Shown here in pieces: positions 40,674 through 48,607 of a DNA stretch of 64,000 nt. The translations under genes and the position numbers were made by a program. The notes under the pieces were generated by a model. That model was not told the origin of the DNA and did not search any database. It saw only the letters and a program-made list of their open reading frames with translations. Source of the stretch: JBFAPK01 sp040676675 (GTDB lineage: Bacteria; Actinomycetota; Actinomycetes; Mycobacteriales; Micromonosporaceae); contig NZ_JBFAPK010000012.1 of the NCBI RefSeq assembly GCF_040676675.1, forward strand, positions 1-64,000. Reading direction: 5' to 3'. How positions within the stretch are numbered: the first letter of the stretch is position 1; every line of letters begins with the position of its first letter.

Positions 40674-41507
40674 ATGGAGTCACTCCGGAAACCGCGCCGG
40701 CGAGGCGTACGCGCGGTGCTCCTCGGTGCGGCCCTGCTAGCCACGGCCGCGCTCGTCCCCGCCACGGCCGCGTCCGCGGTTACGACCATCGTCGGCAACT
40801 CGGCGGTCAAACCGACGATCGTGCTGGTCCACGGAGCATGGGCGGACGGCTCAAGCTGGGCCCGTGTCGTCAGCCGCCTCCAACACGACGGGTACACGGT
40901 CGACGTCCCACCCAACCCGTTGCGTGGATCCGCGAGCGACTCCAGCTATCTCGCGAGTTACCTGAGCACGATCTCCGGGCCGATCGTGCTTGTCGGACAC
41001 TCCTACGGCGGATTCGTCATCACCAACGCGGCGACCGGCAACGCCAACGTCAAAGCGCTCGTCTACGTCGATGCGTTCATCCCCGCGCAGGGTGACACCC
41101 TCAACGCGCTGACCGGGCAGTTCCCGGGCAGTCAGATCACCCCGGATGCACTCAACTTCGTGCCGTCAGCCGGCGGCGTCGTCGACGCCTACGTCAATCC
41201 GGAGCAGTTCCGCAGCATCCTGGCCAACGATCTGTCACCAGCCCAGGCCGCGCAACTCGCCGCCACGCAGCGTCCCCTCGCGGCGTCCGCCCTCACCGAA
41301 ACGTCCGGCAAGCCCGCATGGAGCAGCATCCGCTCCTGGGACGTTGTCGGAACCGTCGACCACGCCATACCCCCGGCCGCGCAAGAGTTCATGGCCGAAA
41401 GGGCCGGAGCGACCGTCACCAAAATCGACGCCTCACACCTTTCGATGATCTCCCACCCCGACAAGATTCGGGACGTGATCGAGGACGCGGCCCACCACAC
41501 CGCCTGA
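40674..41507 (+). CDS. Secreted alpha/beta hydrolase
   Basis: 277 residues. A signal peptide (GVRAVLLGAALLATAALVPATAASA) precedes an alpha/beta hydrolase domain with IVLVHGAWADGSSW, GHSYGGFVITNA (nucleophile) and a late histidine in DASHLSMISHP. The fold matches the salicylate/pyrethroid-esterase-like group. ATG 40674 follows GAAAGGAAG. It lies downstream of the cytoplasmic hydrolase and ends near a 9-bp hairpin. It may act on an ester outside the cell. Confidence 0.85.
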   Translation: MESLRKPRRRGVRAVLLGAALLATAALVPATAASAVTTIVGNSAVKPTIVLVHGAWADGSSWARVVSRLQHDGYTVDVPPNPLRGSASDSSYLASYLSTISGPIVLVGHSYGGFVITNAATGNANVKALVYVDAFIPAQGDTLNALTGQFPGSQITPDALNFVPSAGGVVDAYVNPEQFRSILANDLSPAQAAQLAATQRPLAASALTETSGKPAWSSIRSWDVVGTVDHAIPPAAQEFMAERAGATVTKIDASHLSMISHPDKIRDVIEDAAHHTA

Positions 41508-41523
41508 CGACCCGGATGAACAT

Positions 41524-41558
41524 GTGGCCTCGTGGGACCCGACCTTCCGCGAGGCCAC
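41524..41558. terminator. Hairpin after the secreted hydrolase
   Basis: Arms GTGGCCTCG (41524-41532) and CGAGGCCAC (41550-41558), 17-base loop, 16 bases past the stop. Confidence 0.5.
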
Positions 41559-42046
41559 TCCCGACCGTGCTGGAAGCCGCCACAGACGTGCCAGCACCCG
41601 CCTCTCTTCTCGGACAGCCACAGGACCAGCAAATTCAGCTGTCGATCGGCTCTCGGTTCTGGCGTGCCACGGAAATTTGCCGCTCCAGTGCACTGATCTG
41701 CCGCGATCCGCCCACCACGCGACGATACGCAAGCTGACCGAGATGCCACACGCACATGTCAAGTAGCGGATGCCAAAATGTCATCGGGCGGCCCTGCTGG
41801 TTGCCGCCGCGTGCGGCGATGGATGGGTCGCGGCCGCGCCGAACGACGGCGGCGACCCGAGGAGCCGGGGCACGGGGCACGGCGCCGGAGGGGCCGAGCT
41901 GATGACATCGGCGTTCATCACCCGGACGAGGAACTGAGCACCGGCAAGCAAGCCGGATAGAGATCGGGGAGCCGTCCGGACGGACGGCTCCCCTCCTGTT
42001 CGGTCCTGGGCCAAGTGCGCGGGTGGCCGACCCCTTGACCGGCAGG
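41559..42046. other. 488-base stretch without a recognised gene
   Basis: Between the secreted hydrolase and DUF397. Several open frames of 40-60 codons exist on either strand, but none has a convincing ribosome site or family match. It holds the strong hairpin at 41966-41993. Confidence 0.5.
41966..41993. terminator. 13-bp hairpin with T-rich tail
   Basis: Arms 41966-41978 (GGGGAGCCGTCCG) and 41981-41993 with a 2-base loop, followed by TCCTGTT. It lies downstream of the minus-strand DUF397 gene but could serve either direction. Confidence 0.65.
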
Positions 42047-42244
42047 TCAGGCCAGCGAGCCGGCCTTGACCCCGCCGACGAAGCTCTTCCACGCGCTGGG
42101 GGTGAAGGTGAGCGTCCCGCCCGCGCGATCCTTGGTGTCGCGGACCGCGACCACGTCAGCAAGGTTGTCCGCGACCTCGACGCACTGCCCCTGACTGTTG
42201 CTTCGGCTGCTTTTGCGCCACACGGCGCCGGTCAGGTCACTCAT
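42047..42244 (-). CDS. DUF397 protein
   Basis: 65 residues with the DUF397 signature WRKSSRSNSQGQCVEVADNLADVVAVRDTKDRAG, TLTFTPSAWKSFVGGVKAG. These small proteins pair with XRE-DUF5753 regulators in streptomycetes and relatives (WhiJ/BldB-type developmental loci). Its start overlaps the end of the regulator gene by 8 bases (stop of the regulator at 42237), so translation is coupled. A second DUF397 gene is 2 kb away at 44210. Confidence 0.9.
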   Translation of the reverse strand: MSDLTGAVWRKSSRSNSQGQCVEVADNLADVVAVRDTKDRAGGTLTFTPSAWKSFVGGVKAGSLA

Positions 42245-43118
42245 CGCCGATCTCCCTTATAGCCGCCGCGATCCTGCTGGCCGACTCTTCAACACTCCAC
42301 GCCGCTTCGCGGAGCGCCTCCCAGACGGCATCGTACGCCGTCACTTCATCTGGTTTTTCGAGGTACAGAGCCCCGGTCAGAAGCTCGACGTAGACGGTCG
42401 TCGGCTCGGGCGGACGCATGCCGACCGAGGGGAAATCAAGCAGGGTAAAGCCGCTGCCGGTGTCGGTCCCACGGTGTGGGCCGATGCTCAGTGGCAGAAC
42501 CCTGACGGAGATGTTGTACGCCCGGCGGGTATCGATCAAGTGGTTAAGCTGCTCCCGCCAGGCATCAGCGTCGCCGATTGGGCGCAGGAGAACCGACTCA
42601 TCAAGCATGACCTCCAGCATCGGCGGTGCGGGCTTCGTCCGCGTGAGAATGTCTTGCCGCTGCATCCGTAGCGCCACCGCGTCACGGACCGCCCGCTCCG
42701 TTAGCCCTGGCCGGTTCTGGATGATGGCGCGGGCGTAGTCAGCAGTCTGAAGAAGCCCGGGGATCAGGGTGGTGTCGTAGGTCCGGATTGCCGACGCCGC
42801 GGACTCCATGCCCACGTACAGCTCGAACCAGCTCGGGATGACCTCCCCGTAGGAGTGCCACCAGCCTTTGGCCTTGGTCTCCTTGGCCAGGCCCACCATC
42901 GCTTCGCGTTTGTCGTCTGCGACGCCGTAGATCCGGCACATCTGATCTACATCGAGGCTGCGGACCGAGGTTGCCCCCTGTTCGATTCGGTACATCTTGT
43001 GGCGAGACCACTCGAACTGCTCGGCCGCGTGGTCGACGCCCCACCCTGCCTGCTCTCGCGCCTCCCGCAGCATCCGGCCGAGCTGGCGCCGGGGCACCGA
43101 CGACCCGACTTCACGCAT
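42237..43118 (-). CDS. XRE-DUF5753 (WhiJ-like) regulator
   Basis: About 293 residues. The N-terminal XRE helix-turn-helix (LGRMLREAREQAGWGVDHAAEQFEWSRHKMYRIEQGATSV) spans residues 14-55. The C-terminal DUF5753 domain spans about 95-285 (EVIPSWFELYVGMESAASAIRTYDTTLIPGLLQTADYARAII). I chose ATG 43118 since GGAGGTCAGC precedes it. It is the typical WhiJ-like partner of the DUF397 gene at 42047. Such pairs repress development or stress genes until the small protein acts on the regulator; details differ between systems. It diverges from the small-ORF cluster at 43396. Confidence 0.9.
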   Translation of the reverse strand: MREVGSSVPRRQLGRMLREAREQAGWGVDHAAEQFEWSRHKMYRIEQGATSVRSLDVDQMCRIYGVADDKREAMVGLAKETKAKGWWHSYGEVIPSWFELYVGMESAASAIRTYDTTLIPGLLQTADYARAIIQNRPGLTERAVRDAVALRMQRQDILTRTKPAPPMLEVMLDESVLLRPIGDADAWREQLNHLIDTRRAYNISVRVLPLSIGPHRGTDTGSGFTLLDFPSVGMRPPEPTTVYVELLTGALYLEKPDEVTAYDAVWEALREAAWSVEESASRIAAAIREIGDE

Positions 43119-43395
43119 GCTGACCTCCATGCCTCACGTACAGCCACGACACAGTGCACTCTGCGACACCTTTCCAGCATCGATGAGACAGCGTCAATAT
43201 TCTTCCGCGTTTCGCGTCCTGCGATGTTGCAAGTGACCCTCCGAACAGGAAGCGTGACAGCCAGGCACGGCGTCGGGCCTGGCTCGCCGGCAGGAGAGAT
43301 CGAGGTGCCAACGCTGTCTCTCCGGTCCCCCGTGGTCGTGGGATCAGCCGGCCGTCGGAGGCCCGGCGTCGTGCCCCTCAGATCCAGGAGGTGAC

Positions 43396-43653
43396 ATGAA
43401 GATCAGTTCGCTGTCGTTCTTCCTACGGCACGGCGGAGAGGTAGAGGTGCGAGCCGGTCACGCGCCGGCGCGGACAGGCAGCCCGTCCGCCGGGGAACCG
43501 ATCGCGGGAGGGCCGGTCGGGAAGGTCACGGTCGTCTTCCTCGCGCCGAAGACTCCGGTCGGCGCCGGGCATCACGGCCGACGCGGCGGGCGGGCGGCCG
43601 GTCCGAGGGCCAGGCCGAATCACGCCCCCTGCTTCGACCGGGGCCGGCGCTGA
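43396..43653 (+). CDS. Small protein, first of three overlapping ORFs
   Basis: 85 residues, unknown family. It starts MKISSLSFFLRHGGEVEVRAGH and is Gly/Pro/Arg-rich toward the end. ATG 43396 follows a perfect AGGAGGTGAC site. Its stop overlaps the next start as TGATG (43651-43655), so the following ORF is translated by re-initiation. It sits in the divergent position to the WhiJ-like regulator. No domain recognised. Confidence 0.6.
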   Translation: MKISSLSFFLRHGGEVEVRAGHAPARTGSPSAGEPIAGGPVGKVTVVFLAPKTPVGAGHHGRRGGRAAGPRARPNHAPCFDRGRR

Positions 43654-43817
43654 TGGCGGACGACGAGCCGGCGCACGAGAGCGACCCACGGCGCGCCAAC
43701 CAGGAAGCGCCAACGCCGGTCCGCGACCGGCAGGCGAGGTGCGAGTGCGCCTACCGAGGCTGCCCCCACGAGCGACCCGCCCCGCAACAACCCGCCTGGA
43801 AAGAGGAGGCGGTGTGA
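43653..43817 (+). CDS. 54-codon ORF with CxC...C-P-H cluster, middle of three
   Basis: 54 residues. The stop-start overlap at 43651-43655 (TGATG) and a second TGATG at 43815-43819 couple it to both neighbours. The sequence reads MADDEPAHESDPRRANQ, then RQARCECAYRGCPHERPAP and WKEEAV. The C-x-C-x4-C-x-H pattern may bind zinc. Its codons are as biased as its neighbours. Function unknown. The next gene's ribosome site GAGGAGGCG lies inside it. Confidence 0.6.
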   Translation: MADDEPAHESDPRRANQEAPTPVRDRQARCECAYRGCPHERPAPQQPAWKEEAV

Positions 43818-44098
43818 TGCCCGGAGGAACCGACGAGCCGGTTGACAGCGCGGCGCTGCTCGCCGACGCCGGGCGCGTGGTCAACGATCACCAGGACGGC
43901 GGCAGGTGCCCGGATTGCACCCGCGTTGGCTGCAGGCGCCTCAACGCGGCGCGGTTCACGGTGGCGGACCACCACGAGCGGCGGAAGTCGACCGTCGGAT
44001 CGAGCAGCGAATTCCAGGACAGGTACGTACCCGGAGGCCGGGAGATCCCCGCGAAGCAGGCCACCGCCGCGTATCGAGAGTGGCAGGCAAAGCAGTAA
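43817..44098 (+). CDS. Small Cys-motif protein, third of three overlapping ORFs
   Basis: 93 residues. A CPDCTRVGCRRLNAARF cluster (C-x2-C-x4-C) suggests a metal or zinc knuckle, with DAGRVVNDHQDGGR before it. The last part is hydrophilic (YVPGGREIPAKQATAAYREWQ). Ribosome site GAGGAGGCGGTGTG. It is joined to the middle ORF by TGATG. It precedes the second DUF397 gene and resembles nothing I can name. Confidence 0.6.
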   Translation: MPGGTDEPVDSAALLADAGRVVNDHQDGGRCPDCTRVGCRRLNAARFTVADHHERRKSTVGSSSEFQDRYVPGGREIPAKQATAAYREWQAKQ

Positions 44099-44209
44099 GA
44101 AGCTTGGCCTTCAAAAATCGGTGCTCACGCCCATTCAATCTGGGCTGATCACATAAATAGCCCGGCCGGCTATTCCCAGAAACCGTTCAATGAGAAAGAG
44201 AGGTGGACT

Positions 44210-44422
44210 GTGTCCAAGCTGATGGAGGCGCCCGTGGGTGAGTTCGTCAAGACGGCGAGGTCGAACGACCAGGGCATGTGTGTCCAGGTGGCGCGGACAG
44301 CCGACGGCGGGGTCACGCTCCGGGACTCCAAGAACCCGACCGGTCCGGTGCTGACGTTCACCGGCCCCGAGTGGGATGCCCACGTCAACGGCGTCAAGGA
44401 CGGCGAATTCGACCTGAACTGA
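44210..44422 (+). CDS. DUF397 protein
   Basis: 70 residues with the DUF397 pattern (TARSNDQGMCVQVARTADGGVTLRDSKNPTGPVLTFTGPEWDAHVNGV). The GTG start at 44210 follows GAGAGGTGGA. It lacks an adjacent XRE partner in the same direction, unlike the gene at 42047, and is an orphan of the same family 2 kb away. It ends with a strong hairpin. Confidence 0.85.
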   Translation: MSKLMEAPVGEFVKTARSNDQGMCVQVARTADGGVTLRDSKNPTGPVLTFTGPEWDAHVNGVKDGEFDLN

Positions 44423-44430
44423 GGCCGATT

Positions 44431-44467
44431 GAGACCCCCACCCGAAGCTCCCACGGGTGGGGGTCTC
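44431..44467. terminator. 14-bp hairpin after DUF397
   Basis: Arms 44431-44444 (GAGACCCCCACCCG) and 44454-44467, loop of 9, followed by TCTCTCTCG. It begins 8 bases past the stop. Confidence 0.75.
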
Positions 44468-44490
44468 TCTCTCGTACGGCTTCGGCTCAC

Positions 44491-45081
44491 TCAGTCGTGC
44501 GGGTAGGTCAACTCGCCGGCCCGGATCTCGCCCGGCACCCGGTTCTCGGGCGGCGCCAGCGGGCAGGCCCACCGGTCGTCGTACGCGCAGCTCGGGTTGT
44601 AGGCGTAGTTGAAGTCGAGCCGGACCCGGTCGCCCGGCAGCAGCGTCAGCCCCCGCCCGAAGGTCCCCTTGACGGTATCGGTCAGGTACCGGCCGCCGCC
44701 GTAGGTCTCCCGGCCCGCCGTACCGTCGCGGAAGGGCAGGAAGAGACCACCGCCGTACGCCTCGATCCACCACAGGGTCAGCGGGCCCCAACCGGTCCGG
44801 GCCACGCCGACCCGGCGGTAGCGCACCACCCCGTCCGGACCGCCGGTGTCGATCGACTCGGTACCGTCGGCCGGTTCCAGCTCGACCTCGACGACGGCGG
44901 CCGGATCCGGCGGAAAGTAGGGCAACCCGGCGAAGTCGGCCCGCCGCTCCGGCGGGATCGGCGACTGCGGGTGTTCGGCGAAGAGTCGGTCGCGGGCGGC
45001 CCGGAAGCCGGCGAGGTCGACGTCGGAGAGGTAGAGGGCGGCCACGCGCTGCCGCCAGTCCGCCAGGTCGAGGTCCTCCAT
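44491..45081 (-). CDS. DUF1684 protein
   Basis: 196 residues. The DUF1684 signature lies in WWIEAYGGGLFLPFRDGTAGRETYGGGRYLTDTVKGTFGRG, then LDFNYAYNPSCAYDDRWACPLAPPENRVP. The family is widespread and lacks a firm biochemical role; the core looks like a beta-barrel enzyme with conserved Cys and Tyr. ATG 45081 (MEDLDLADWRQRVAALYL) gives a normal N-terminus; a weaker start lies 18 codons upstream. Confidence 0.85.
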   Translation of the reverse strand: MEDLDLADWRQRVAALYLSDVDLAGFRAARDRLFAEHPQSPIPPERRADFAGLPYFPPDPAAVVEVELEPADGTESIDTGGPDGVVRYRRVGVARTGWGPLTLWWIEAYGGGLFLPFRDGTAGRETYGGGRYLTDTVKGTFGRGLTLLPGDRVRLDFNYAYNPSCAYDDRWACPLAPPENRVPGEIRAGELTYPHD

Positions 45082-45146
45082 GCCACCGACGCTAGCCAAC
45101 CCCGGACCGGCCCGCCGGTCTTGGTGATCTTCCCGACCCCACCCAT

Positions 45147-45226
45147 CCCGTCGATCATGGAGTTATGGTCGGCGTCTTGCCGGATTTAGCCTGACTTATC
45201 CTCGCCACAACTCCATGATCGACGGG
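45147..45226. repeat. 18-bp inverted repeat with AT-containing arms
   Basis: Arms 45147-45164 (CCCGTCGATCATGGAGTT) and 45209-45226, separated by 44 bases, with perfect pairing. It lies between the DUF1684 gene and the GNAT gene, both on the minus strand. It could be a terminator for the GNAT transcript or a scattered genomic element. Confidence 0.75.
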
Positions 45227-45276
45227 GCGACGGGGCGACGGGGCGACGGGGCGACGGGGCGGCGGGGCGGCGGGGC
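45221..45276. repeat. 8-bp tandem repeat (GACGGGGC)
   Basis: Five GACGGGGC units (45221-45260) then two GGCGGGGC units (45261-45276), overlapping the end of the inverted repeat arm. Placed between the two minus-strand genes. Confidence 0.8.
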
Positions 45277-45287
45277 GCGGGCCGGGG

Positions 45288-45836
45288 TCACTCGTCCGTG
45301 GCGAGTCGGGCGTGCAGGTGTTCGTCGTACCGCCGGCCGTCGCCGTACCGGTACGACTCGCGCAGCGTCCCCTCCAGCGCGTACCCGGACCGCTCGGCCA
45401 CCCGGCAGGAGGCGAGGTTCGGTACGGCGTGACAGAGTTCGATCCGGTGCAGCCCGAGCCGCTGGAACGCCCAGCCGGTGACCGTCGAGACCGCCCGCGA
45501 CGCCACCCCGCGGCCCCGGGCGTGGAGCACCGTCCAGTAGCCGATCGACGCGGCACCGTCGTGGATGCGGTGCAGCGAGACCGAGCCGAGCAGCGCCCCG
45601 CTGGCCGGGTCGGTCACCGCGAACGAGGCGTGGTCGCCGCCCGACCAGTCGCCCCGCCGCTCGACCCACGCGCGCGCCCCGGCCAGGTCGCCGGTTCCCG
45701 GGGCGGGATTCCACTGGGCCGTGAGCGGCTCGCGCAGCGCCCGTAACACGTCCCGCGCGTCGGCGTACCGCCACGGCCGCAGGTGCAGGCCGGGTACGGA
45801 GATTTCGACGGGCTCCACGCTGGTGGAGTCTGGCAC
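45288..45836 (-). CDS. GNAT acetyltransferase (RimJ/RimL-type)
   Basis: About 182 residues. GNAT fold with LHLRPWRYADARDVLRALREPL at the start, GALLGSVSLHRIHDGAASIGYWTVLHARGRGVASRAVSTVTGWAF (acetyl-CoA loop R-G-R-G-V-A) and LHRIELCHAVPNLASCRVAERSGYALEG. It resembles ribosomal-protein-alanine N-acetyltransferases and related aminoglycoside-type enzymes; the substrate is unknown. GTG 45836 is my choice, GTG 45818 an alternative; neither has a good ribosome site. TGGCACCC recurs three times just upstream (45831-45877). Confidence 0.8.
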   Translation of the reverse strand: MPDSTSVEPVEISVPGLHLRPWRYADARDVLRALREPLTAQWNPAPGTGDLAGARAWVERRGDWSGGDHASFAVTDPASGALLGSVSLHRIHDGAASIGYWTVLHARGRGVASRAVSTVTGWAFQRLGLHRIELCHAVPNLASCRVAERSGYALEGTLRESYRYGDGRRYDEHLHARLATDE

Positions 45837-46005
45837 CCCATGGCACCCGCCGTGGCCGTTTCCGCTGGCACCCGCGGTTCGCCGGCACGCGATGGTGCGC
45901 GGGTCCCGCCGGCACGCCACCTTGACCGCGCATGCCACGGCCGGTGGTGACGTAGGCCACCACCGGCCGGGACGGAGCCCTGGACGCGGCTCCTGGAGGG
46001 GCGCG

Positions 46006-46137
46006 CTACGCGGAGACCGCGAAGATCCCGACCACACCCAACACCACCATGACGAGTACGGCGACGAGCGCGCCGCGTTCGCTCTCGACCGCGTGGACCA
46101 CGGTGCTCGGCTGCATTTCCGTGCTCTCGGGGGGCAT
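46006..46137 (-). CDS. 43-residue single-span membrane protein
   Basis: 43 residues. The start ATG 46137 has the very good ribosome site GAGGAGGTCAGGGG. The N-terminal half is polar (PPESTEMQPSTVVHAVESE); the C-terminal half is one hydrophobic helix (GALVAVLVMVVLGVVGIFAV). Family unknown. It lies in the same direction as the GNAT gene, which starts about 170 bases further downstream. Confidence 0.55.
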   Translation of the reverse strand: MPPESTEMQPSTVVHAVESERGALVAVLVMVVLGVVGIFAVSA

Positions 46138-46625
46138 CCCCTGACCTCCTCGGCATCGCATTACCCGGCAGCGGCGGCGGGGCGGCACGGACGCAAGGCG
46201 CCCGTGGACCGGCGTGTGGCGCGTCGGTCGGACCGATCACGCCGGCTCGTGTCGGCGGACGGATGCCGGCGTGCCCCACCGTGAGGACGTCGCCGTCCTC
46301 GCGGGCCGCGCATGGTGACGCAGAAAGCTCGCCCGCGCACCGGTTTCCGCAACCCGGTCTAGGATTTGCCGGTCTGGCGGGATGGAAACCCGGCTGCCCG
46401 CATTTATTCGGTGTAGCCTCGCGCCGCCTCGGCGGCCCGGACTCCCGCCAGCCACAGCGGCCCCACCGGTCCCCGCGTCCGCACCGGCCCGCGTGATCCA
46501 CACAGTTGCCGAGAAAGAGGCCCTTCGCGGACGCGCCGAGGCCACTCTTTCCCTGTATTTGCGCGGTAACCGCCGCGGAAACCCCGCCGCGGAAACCCCT
46601 GCGCGGAAATCCCGACGCGGGGGCG
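46138..46625. other. 488-base intergenic region
   Basis: No gene recognised. It contains the promoter side of the small membrane protein gene and a 14-bp repeat triplet at 46571-46612 (CGCCGCGGAAACCC twice, then a variant). Confidence 0.5.
46571..46612. repeat. 14-bp tandem repeat
   Basis: Two identical 14-base units (46571-46584, 46585-46598) and a diverged third (46599-46612), just past the stop of the methyltransferase gene. Confidence 0.7.
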
Positions 46626-47735
46626 CTAGGGCGAGCGGCGCCAGTGATGCGGTACGTGGATCGGCCGGTCGGGTTCGCCGGCCGACGGCAGGTCGGCGAA
46701 CCACTCGTCGATCCGGGGCTCGCCCTCGCGGATCCAACGGTCGCGCAGCGCGACGGCGGCGTCGGCGTACCGCTCGGCCTCGGCGCCGGCGCCGTGCACC
46801 GCGCCGTCGGCGAGCAGCCCCGCCCCGCCGGCGCCGGCCGGGTCGAGCAGCAGGCAGCCGCCCGCACCCCGCACGCCGGCGACCGCGCCGAAGGTCACCC
46901 GCCGGTCCCAGACGCCGGCCGCGAACCAGAGGTCGTAGTAGCGGTACGCCTCCAGCGGCGGCTCCCAGCACCCAGGCCGGCTCACCGTCGGCTCCGCCAG
47001 CACCCGGTCGGCCACCGGCTCGGGATGCGCCCACGGGTAACGGGCCGAGAGCGGGCCGGCGGCCCGCATGAAACCGGCCGGCAGGACGCCCCGGCCGGTG
47101 ACCGTACCGTCGGCCCGCCGGCGTACCCGCAGCACCGGGTGGGTGCCGGCGTGCCCGACCGGGGCGAGGACGAACCCGTCCGGCGCGAGCTGCGCCAGCC
47201 AGTACGGGGAGACGCCGGCCACCCCGACCGTCGCCACCACCCGGTCGTACGACGCACCGTCCGGGTCCCCGAGGTAGCCGTCGCCGAGCCGGACCCGGAC
47301 GGCGTCGCCGGTACCGGCCCGGGCCAGCGCGGCGGCGGCCCGCTCGACCACGTCCGGCTGCACGTCCACGCTGGTGACCCGCGCCCCGAGCACGGCCATC
47401 AGCGCGGCGTTGTAGCCGGTGCCCGCGCCGATCTCCAGCACCCGCATGCCGGGCTCCAGCTCCAGCGACTCGATCATCGCCGCCATCAGCGAGGGCTGGC
47501 TCGACGAGCTGACCGCGGCCCCGTCGACGACCTTGGTGACGAGCACGTCGTTGCGGTAGACCGCCGCCGGGAAGTCCGGATGTTCCGGGGTGACGAGCAC
47601 CCCGTCGCGGCCGTAGAAGCCGTCGGCGACGAAGAGTTCGCGGGGCACCCGGCCGAACGCGGCCGCCACGTCGTCGCGGCGCAGGGCGCCCTCGCGGCGC
47701 AGCGCCTCCACGTACTCGCGGCGCAGCTCGCTCAT
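46626..47735 (-). CDS. PCMT-like (protein-L-isoaspartate) methyltransferase
   Basis: 369 residues. The N-terminal part has RREGALRRDDVAAAFGRVPRELFVADGFYG and SQPSLMAAMIESLELEPGMRVLEIGAGTGYNAALMAVLG. That is the PCMT-type SAM-binding motif with the SQP substrate element. Actinomycete relatives of this length have a C-terminal extension and are annotated protein-L-isoaspartate methyltransferase or, in peptide clusters, methyltransferase with an unusual role. No peptide precursor is nearby. ATG 47735 follows GGTGGAG. It lies 92 bases after the ADC-like gene, probably in one unit. Confidence 0.8.
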   Translation of the reverse strand: MSELRREYVEALRREGALRRDDVAAAFGRVPRELFVADGFYGRDGVLVTPEHPDFPAAVYRNDVLVTKVVDGAAVSSSSQPSLMAAMIESLELEPGMRVLEIGAGTGYNAALMAVLGARVTSVDVQPDVVERAAAALARAGTGDAVRVRLGDGYLGDPDGASYDRVVATVGVAGVSPYWLAQLAPDGFVLAPVGHAGTHPVLRVRRRADGTVTGRGVLPAGFMRAAGPLSARYPWAHPEPVADRVLAEPTVSRPGCWEPPLEAYRYYDLWFAAGVWDRRVTFGAVAGVRGAGGCLLLDPAGAGGAGLLADGAVHGAGAEAERYADAAVALRDRWIREGEPRIDEWFADLPSAGEPDRPIHVPHHWRRSP

Positions 47736-47827
47736 GGCTCCACCGTATGCCGGTGGCCGGCGGCGGGTCCGCCCGCCGAGACCGGTGAGGCGCCAGCGGA
47801 TCGGGCCGCGCCCGCCGGTGGCGCCGG

Positions 47828-48499
47828 TCAAGGCAGGACCGACTCGCCGCCCGGGTAGGCGAACGACGACCGGGGCGAGTAGAAACCCCAGACGATCCGC
47901 AGGGGGTTGGCCGGCCGCAGCGCGTACGCCGGGTGGTCGGGCACGAGGAACTCCAGCGACTCGATCTCGAACGGGTCGACCGGCTCGGCCACGAACGGGT
48001 AGATCCCGCTGATCCGCCGCCCGTCCAGCTCGGTCAGGTAGCGCAGCTGGCCCCGGTTGACCGCGTCGCCCGTACGGCCGACCCGGGCCGTGGTCCGGAT
48101 CAGCGGTACGCCGTCGGCCTCGGTCGTGGCGACCAGGGTGTGCCCGCGTACCTCGATGGTGGTGCGGCCCGGGGTGGCCGGCACGCCGCGCGCCACCGCG
48201 TAGTCGCGCACGGCCGGGCTGGAGTTCAGGTAGTGGCTCCACCACCGCCCCGGCGTCACCCCGTCGGGCGCGTCGAGCCCGGCCAGGTCCGGCCCGAGGT
48301 AGGTGAGCGAGTACGCGCCGAAGCCGGAGGTCTGCGCCGGGTCGTCCACGACGTACTGGTTCATGAAGACCTGCCGGTCGGGCGCGGGCGCCAGCCCGTC
48401 GGGCACCAGGGCCGCGACGGCGTCCGGGTCGGCCGGCAGCCAGCCGAAGTAGATCATCCGGCTGTTGACGACGAGCTGCGGGCCGACGAGTTCGGTCAC
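47828..48499 (-). CDS. Acetoacetate-decarboxylase-like protein without lysine
   Basis: 223 residues. My best guess is an acetoacetate decarboxylase-type beta-barrel fold, from VVNSRMIYFGWLPADPDAVAALVPDGLAP, then RTTARVGR, and the general order of strands. There is no lysine anywhere in the sequence, while true acetoacetate decarboxylase uses one for a Schiff base, so it cannot act by that mechanism. Its function is unknown. GTG 48499 follows CTGGAGGTGCCAG. It precedes the PCMT-like gene in the same direction. Confidence 0.5.
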   Translation of the reverse strand: MTELVGPQLVVNSRMIYFGWLPADPDAVAALVPDGLAPAPDRQVFMNQYVVDDPAQTSGFGAYSLTYLGPDLAGLDAPDGVTPGRWWSHYLNSSPAVRDYAVARGVPATPGRTTIEVRGHTLVATTEADGVPLIRTTARVGRTGDAVNRGQLRYLTELDGRRISGIYPFVAEPVDPFEIESLEFLVPDHPAYALRPANPLRIVWGFYSPRSSFAYPGGESVLP

Positions 48500-48607
48500 C
48501 TGGCACCTCCAGCTGGAGCACGGCGTGACCGAGACGCTACGGCGGGCCCTATGGGGAAACAACGACGGATAGTTGACAGTGCCCGCCGTTCCGGCCGAGG
48601 AGCGACA

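Noticed and set aside
41778..41960. Short open frame in the 41.8 kb intergenic region
   Set aside because: No ribosome site, Arg/Gly-rich shadow-type composition, and it runs up to a terminator hairpin.
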